This document shows positions 7,202 through 10,150 of a DNA stretch of 10,150 bases, one piece after another. Every line of letters starts with the position of its first letter. Position 1 is the stretch's first letter. The notes beneath the pieces were generated by a model. It was not told where the DNA came from and did no database searches. It saw only the letters and a list, made by a program, of their open reading frames with translations. The stretch is taken from assembly GCA_003024985.2 (NCBI GenBank), contig PXIH01S0018341.1; one strand, given 5' to 3'. Both the position numbers and the translations under genes were made by a program. This DNA is from Euperipatoides rowelli (lineage: Eukaryota > Onychophora > Udeonychophora > Euonychophora > Peripatopsidae).

Positions 7202-7330
7202 CAGGGCTCGCATTTTGGCACGAGAATGCAAGATCTCACTTCAAAGGGCTAAATTCTCCCCCTAGATAAGCATTAAAAGCAAGTTCTCCTTCCCTCATCC
7301 ACCCTCATAAATACTCCGCCAACAGCAGCA
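7202..7330 (+). mobile_element. Possible solitary hAT end (CAGGGCTCG type)
   Basis: CAGGGCTCGCATTTTGG at 7202 resembles the CAGGGCTCG-type terminal repeat of some hAT elements. The following 120 bp are GC-richer and contain ACTTCAAAGGGCTAAATTC then TCCCCCTAGATAAG, unlike the surrounding DNA. I find no matching inverted end and no second copy of the flanking 8 bp in the window. It is either a truncated element or a coincidence. Confidence 0.3.
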
Positions 7331-7412
7331 AGCCAGCAACAATATTTTTTTTTCATTTTAATAATGGCATATTTCAGTTTTTTAAAAATGCGAACCCAAT
7401 TTAAACTTTAAA

Positions 7413-7455
7413 CAGTGTTTCCCACAAAGCGTGCAAGAGTGTCGCGCCGACCATT
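7413..7455 (+). mobile_element. Possible solitary hAT end (CAGTGTTTCCC type)
   Basis: CAGTGTTTCCCACAAAGCG at 7413 matches the widespread CAGTGTTTCCC-type hAT terminus and is followed by a locally CpG-rich stretch (GTGTCGCGCCGACC). No GGGAAACACTG partner is visible downstream, so only one end would remain. The preceding 8 bp, ACTTTAAA, are not repeated next to a second end. Confidence 0.35.
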
Positions 7456-7861
7456 ATGCCAACATTTATTTAATGTTTGTTTTTAGGATTGCTTACTTTT
7501 TCCACCTTTAACAATATTAATAATAATTAAAGTAGGCTATGTTATAAGCCAAAATAAATGTTTTGTTTTTTTTAATTTTAATTGTATAAATTATTAAAAC
7601 ATAGGAATAAAAATGCATCTAAAACTTCATTTTGAATTTGAAGAATAGTATACCTTCTTTAAATCTGATATAGTTATTTAGCAAAAAAGAATTTGAAAAA
7701 TTTGTGACAATTCGTTTAAATTTAAGCTAACATACTAAAGCACCGTCATTCATCTCCAAGGACATAGCACACAATTCTAATAAATTTGTAATCTCATTCT
7801 CATCTCGTGAGTTTAGTTTGGAATTTTAACACTAACTCTAGCTAATTTGTTTCTTTTGCAG
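7456..7861. other. AT-rich stretch without recognisable gene
   Basis: No frame, RNA or repeat is supported. Its last bases form the pyrimidine-rich tract described with the candidate exon at 7862-7967. Confidence 0.5.
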
Positions 7862-7967
7862 TGGTAACTTTACTTGGTTAATGATATTAAGACAAAAAAT
7901 GCAGGAAAATTGATTTAATTATGGAGTCAAGATTAAGAATACAAAAGACTAATCTTGAAGACAACTA
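7862..7967 (+). other. Possible small exon bounded by splice-like sites
   Basis: TTTGTTTCTTTTGCAG ends at 7861 and is a textbook 3' splice site. GTAAGA at 7968 is a good 5' splice site. Between them an ATG at 7921 starts 15 codons (MESRLRIQKTNLEDN) and reaches the donor in phase 2. This could be a 5' untranslated plus first-coding exon. The next strong acceptor, TTTTTATTTTGCTTATAG ending at 8090, would create a stop at the junction, which argues against that pairing. No protein family is recognised. Such pairs of sites arise by chance in AT-rich DNA. Confidence 0.2.
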
Positions 7968-8209
7968 GTAAGAGGGAAAATCCTTTAAAAGGCCTAATTA
8001 ATAATTTTATATTCAACTCTGTATTAGAAATCATTAGGAAAAATAGTATTTTTAATTTCATGATAATTAGTGTTTTTATTTTGCTTATAGATTAATTTTC
8101 TTTACTTGCCGAAATTGACGATCCGGTACACTACTCTATTTGGTGTTTCAATGTTTTTTAATTTTTATTGTGAAATTTATACATTTGCGCATCTCCTTTA
8201 AATCACCTA

Positions 8210-8250
8210 AATCTCCCCGTATGTTATGAATCAAGGGGAGACATCCCCTC
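8210..8250. repeat. Two mutually exclusive small hairpins
   Basis: TCTCCCC (8212-8218) can pair with GGGGAGA (8235-8241). The same purine block, as AGGGGA, can instead pair with TCCCCT about four bases further on. The surrounding words (ATCTCCTTTAAA, CCTAAATCTCCCC) loosely resemble those downstream of the hAT-like end at 7202, suggesting two remnants of related repeats. Function is unknown. Confidence 0.35.
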
Positions 8251-8268
8251 CAAAATTCCCTCCCCCTA

Positions 8269-9066
8269 GCATCCATATAAGAAAACTGAACAAACATAGC
8301 ATTTTAACATCTTCAATTGTAAATGTTTGTTAACATCTCTTCTTAGAAGTTCTTTTTGTTTCCAAAATACAGATTTTGCTATTCCTATCCTTGTTTGGAT
8401 TTCTTTTGTAGTTCTTCCATCTTTTGTTATCAAGCTGCCTAAATATTGAAATTCTTCACCTTTCTAATATTTTTCCTTCCATTTCAATCTTGTATTTAAT
8501 AATTCCATTGGTAGCAATAATCATTGTTTTAGGTTCTTTCCAATTCGGCCTTACTTGCTGTTAGGATGACAATGTCATCAGCATATTATATTCCACTGAA
8601 GTTCATTCCTCTTATTTTTATCCCGTCAATGTGATTTAGTGCTTCATCGATGATTTCTTCACTATATATGTTGTAAAATGAGGGAGACCACAAGGATCCT
8701 TGTCTTACACCACAGTTTAATCCAAGCCAATCAGTGAAACTATTATTTATCCTAAATGCTACTGTTTGTCCTTTGTACAGGTTGCTTATAATTGTTAAGT
8801 CCTTCCCATCAATTCCTATCTTCTTCAAAATACTTACCAGTTTTTTATGATCAACTCTATCAAATGCTTTCTCAAAATCAACAATCATATATACAGTGTC
8901 TGATTATCCTTTAAACTCTTTTGTGCTATGGTGTTCAATTTCATGATTCCATCTCTAGTTCCTTTTCTGGCTCTGAATACATTTTGGTCATCTGACAGAT
9001 TTCCCCCTCAATTTTACTTCTTATTCTTGTTAGAACAACTCTTAATATAACATCTGTAAGTGTTAT
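8269..9066 (-). pseudogene. Dead non-LTR retrotransposon (LINE) reverse transcriptase fragment
   Basis: A minus-strand reverse transcriptase domain in broken pieces. In order: the N-terminal RT block ITLTDVILRVVLTRIRSKIE (9066-9007), a shifted continuation DDQNVFRARKGTRDGI (near 8988-8940), and a longer frame at 8888-8586. That frame has DFEKAFDRVDH at residues 4-14, the GVRQGS-x-x-SP block and NIYSEE. TAA at 8588-8586 then interrupts just before the catalytic YADD (8585-8574) and IVILTAS. After further stops and a shift come EEFQYLGSLITKDGR (from 8457) and a C-terminal part ending LYGC at 8269. Endonuclease, 5' region and 3' end are missing, so both ends are truncated. The thumb segment resembles RTE- or L1-like elements common in animals, but the clade is not settled. 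At least three frameshifts or stops make it non-functional. Confidence 0.93.
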
Positions 9067-9332
9067 ACAATACATACTGTAAACACAAAGACAGTGTATA
9101 AATACAACGTACATAAACATTTTCAAAATTACTTTAAAGCATGGATTATTTTCGCCAATATGTATATATATTTTTTTACAATTTCCTTCAATTAAAATAA
9201 ATCCAATTATTTTTTTGTGTAATTTTCTTTTATTTTTATGAAACGTCATGAAATTGAGCTGACTATTCTAACAGTAATATCTGATTTTATGATTTAATAA
9301 GCCTTTTTTTTTTCTACTCATAAATTGATTTA
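9067..9332. other. AT-rich stretch without recognisable gene
   Basis: The reverse-transcriptase frame continues open on the minus strand to 9249, but the added residues (for example NPCFKVILKMFMYVVFIHCL) match no RT block and look like AT-driven read-through. RT similarity stops near 9066, which I take as the 5' truncation point. Confidence 0.5.
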
Positions 9333-9427
9333 AAATTCATTCATTAAAAAAAAAAAAATCCAAAAAAATTCTATATTAATTAACTTCCATGTTGATGGCT
9401 TTTTTTTTTTTTAGACTGAATGAATTT
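9333..9427. repeat. Imperfect inverted repeat built on A and T tracts
   Basis: AAATTCATTCATT followed by 13 A at 9333-9358 faces T14 followed by AGACTGAATGAATTT at 9400-9427. They are separated by about 40 bp. The non-homopolymer parts (AAATTCATTCA) are exactly complementary for 11 bp. There are no recognisable terminal motifs or target duplication. Confidence 0.7.
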
Positions 9428-10150
9428 AAGAATTTTTTTAAAAAAATCAAATCAAATATCAGGTATTAATTTATTAAGCATAGCTAATAGAAAGCATTTC
9501 TTCATAGTTAAAAAGTAAATATTTGTTGATAATATAGCCTTAAAACTAGTCAGCTACTGTAAATTAACCATCTTTCTGCTCAGTAAAATCATAATGTAAG
9601 ATTTTTAGAGTTAGTGTAAATAAACTAAACTAAATTAATTCTCAAATACTGTACGTATGCAAGATGAGCAGATGACCTAAATCTTTTTCAGTAATTTGCA
9701 TTCAATTTGTTTTGTTTTACCAAAAAAAAATCTTTTTCTCTCTGATGCCTAATCACCTAATTTGCATAGCCTAATAAAATAGCTCAAGTTCTTATTAATA
9801 ATCCTAAACTGTATGTATGCTTGTTAGAATCACAAGGTCCCGTCTGATTGGTCGCTTCCAATGAGGCAAAGTGTTCGCCAGTGATGATTCATCTTCCCAA
9901 CATTTTGATCAAATTTATGATATTTTTAATTAAATCAAGCCCAGACTTATTACTCATACTTGTTATCATAAACCACACTGACAAAAAGAAATCAGACATT
10001 GTAATCTATAATTTGTTCTTTGTTTCATAGGTTTAGTTCTGAGATTTTATTTTTTTTAAAAAATTTTGTAGTAAAAAAAAAAAAAGAGAGAAGATTCTGA
10101 TTGAAATGAAGATGGGGGATGGTCCATCATAAAATATATAAAATCACATA
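9428..10150. other. AT-rich stretch without recognisable gene
   Basis: Nothing coding is supported; the 60-codon plus-strand frame at 9848-10030 has no motif. ATTGG (9847-9851) and CCAAT (9858-9862) form an inverted pair in a slightly GC-richer patch. This could be a CCAAT-box doublet, but no gene start is visible nearby. An A12-13 run occurs near 10074-10085. Confidence 0.5.

Noticed and set aside
8941-9249. 102-codon minus-strand frame as one gene
   Set aside because: Only the segment below about 9066 resembles reverse transcriptase. The rest is read-through of AT-rich sequence, and its C-terminal end is out of the RT frame.
9848-10030. 60-codon plus-strand frame
   Set aside because: It has no motif, its composition is AT-driven, and the CCAAT pair beside it is not enough to call a promoter.

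Overview
This is AT-rich (about 70% by eye) eukaryotic, almost certainly metazoan, nuclear DNA. The evidence is long gene-free stretches, decayed non-LTR and Ty3/Gypsy-like reverse-transcriptase remains, hAT-type terminal inverted repeats, a minisatellite, microsatellites and spliceosomal-type splice signals. No bacterial-style operon or Shine-Dalgarno layout is present. An arthropod is the best guess from the style of the repeats, but nothing in the window fixes the species. A few scattered Ns (3660, 3688-3689, 3887, 3896) mark uncertain assembly bases.

Layout. Positions 1-770 hold, on the minus strand, a fragment that looks like the end of a Ty3/Gypsy reverse transcriptase. Positions 1242-1452 are a short non-autonomous hAT element with terminal inverted repeats and an 8-bp target duplication. 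Positions 1817-2062 hold a minus-strand relic resembling a dispersed transposon-associated protein. Positions 2200-3018 are a tandem array of about 23 units in three length classes (39, 36 and 29 bp). The classes differ only around a small palindrome and partly alternate in a roughly 65-bp higher-order pattern. Positions 3019-4866 show no gene, but contain a diverged direct duplication (4302-4470). Positions 4867-4968 look like the minus-strand 3' end of a retroelement with a (AAT)n tail and a hairpin. Positions 5542-6285 carry an unrecognised minus-strand coding relic or poorly assembled gene: reading-frame segments interrupted by two frame changes and a stop, plus a separate candidate exon with a GTAAGT donor. 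Positions 6286-6745 are pyrimidine-rich. Positions 6773-6887 form a long near-perfect fold-back. Positions 7202-8280 hold solitary hAT-like ends and possible splice signals. Positions 8269-9066 are a clear but dead minus-strand non-LTR reverse transcriptase. The remainder to 10150 is AT-rich noncoding sequence with one A/T-tract inverted repeat.

No intact gene can be demonstrated, and no group of genes works together here. The window reads as intergenic or intronic DNA made of old transposons and simple repeats. The points most worth following are the length-class structure of the minisatellite, the fold-back with its flanking direct repeat, and the unidentified coding relic at 5542-6285, which may be an undetected multi-exon gene.
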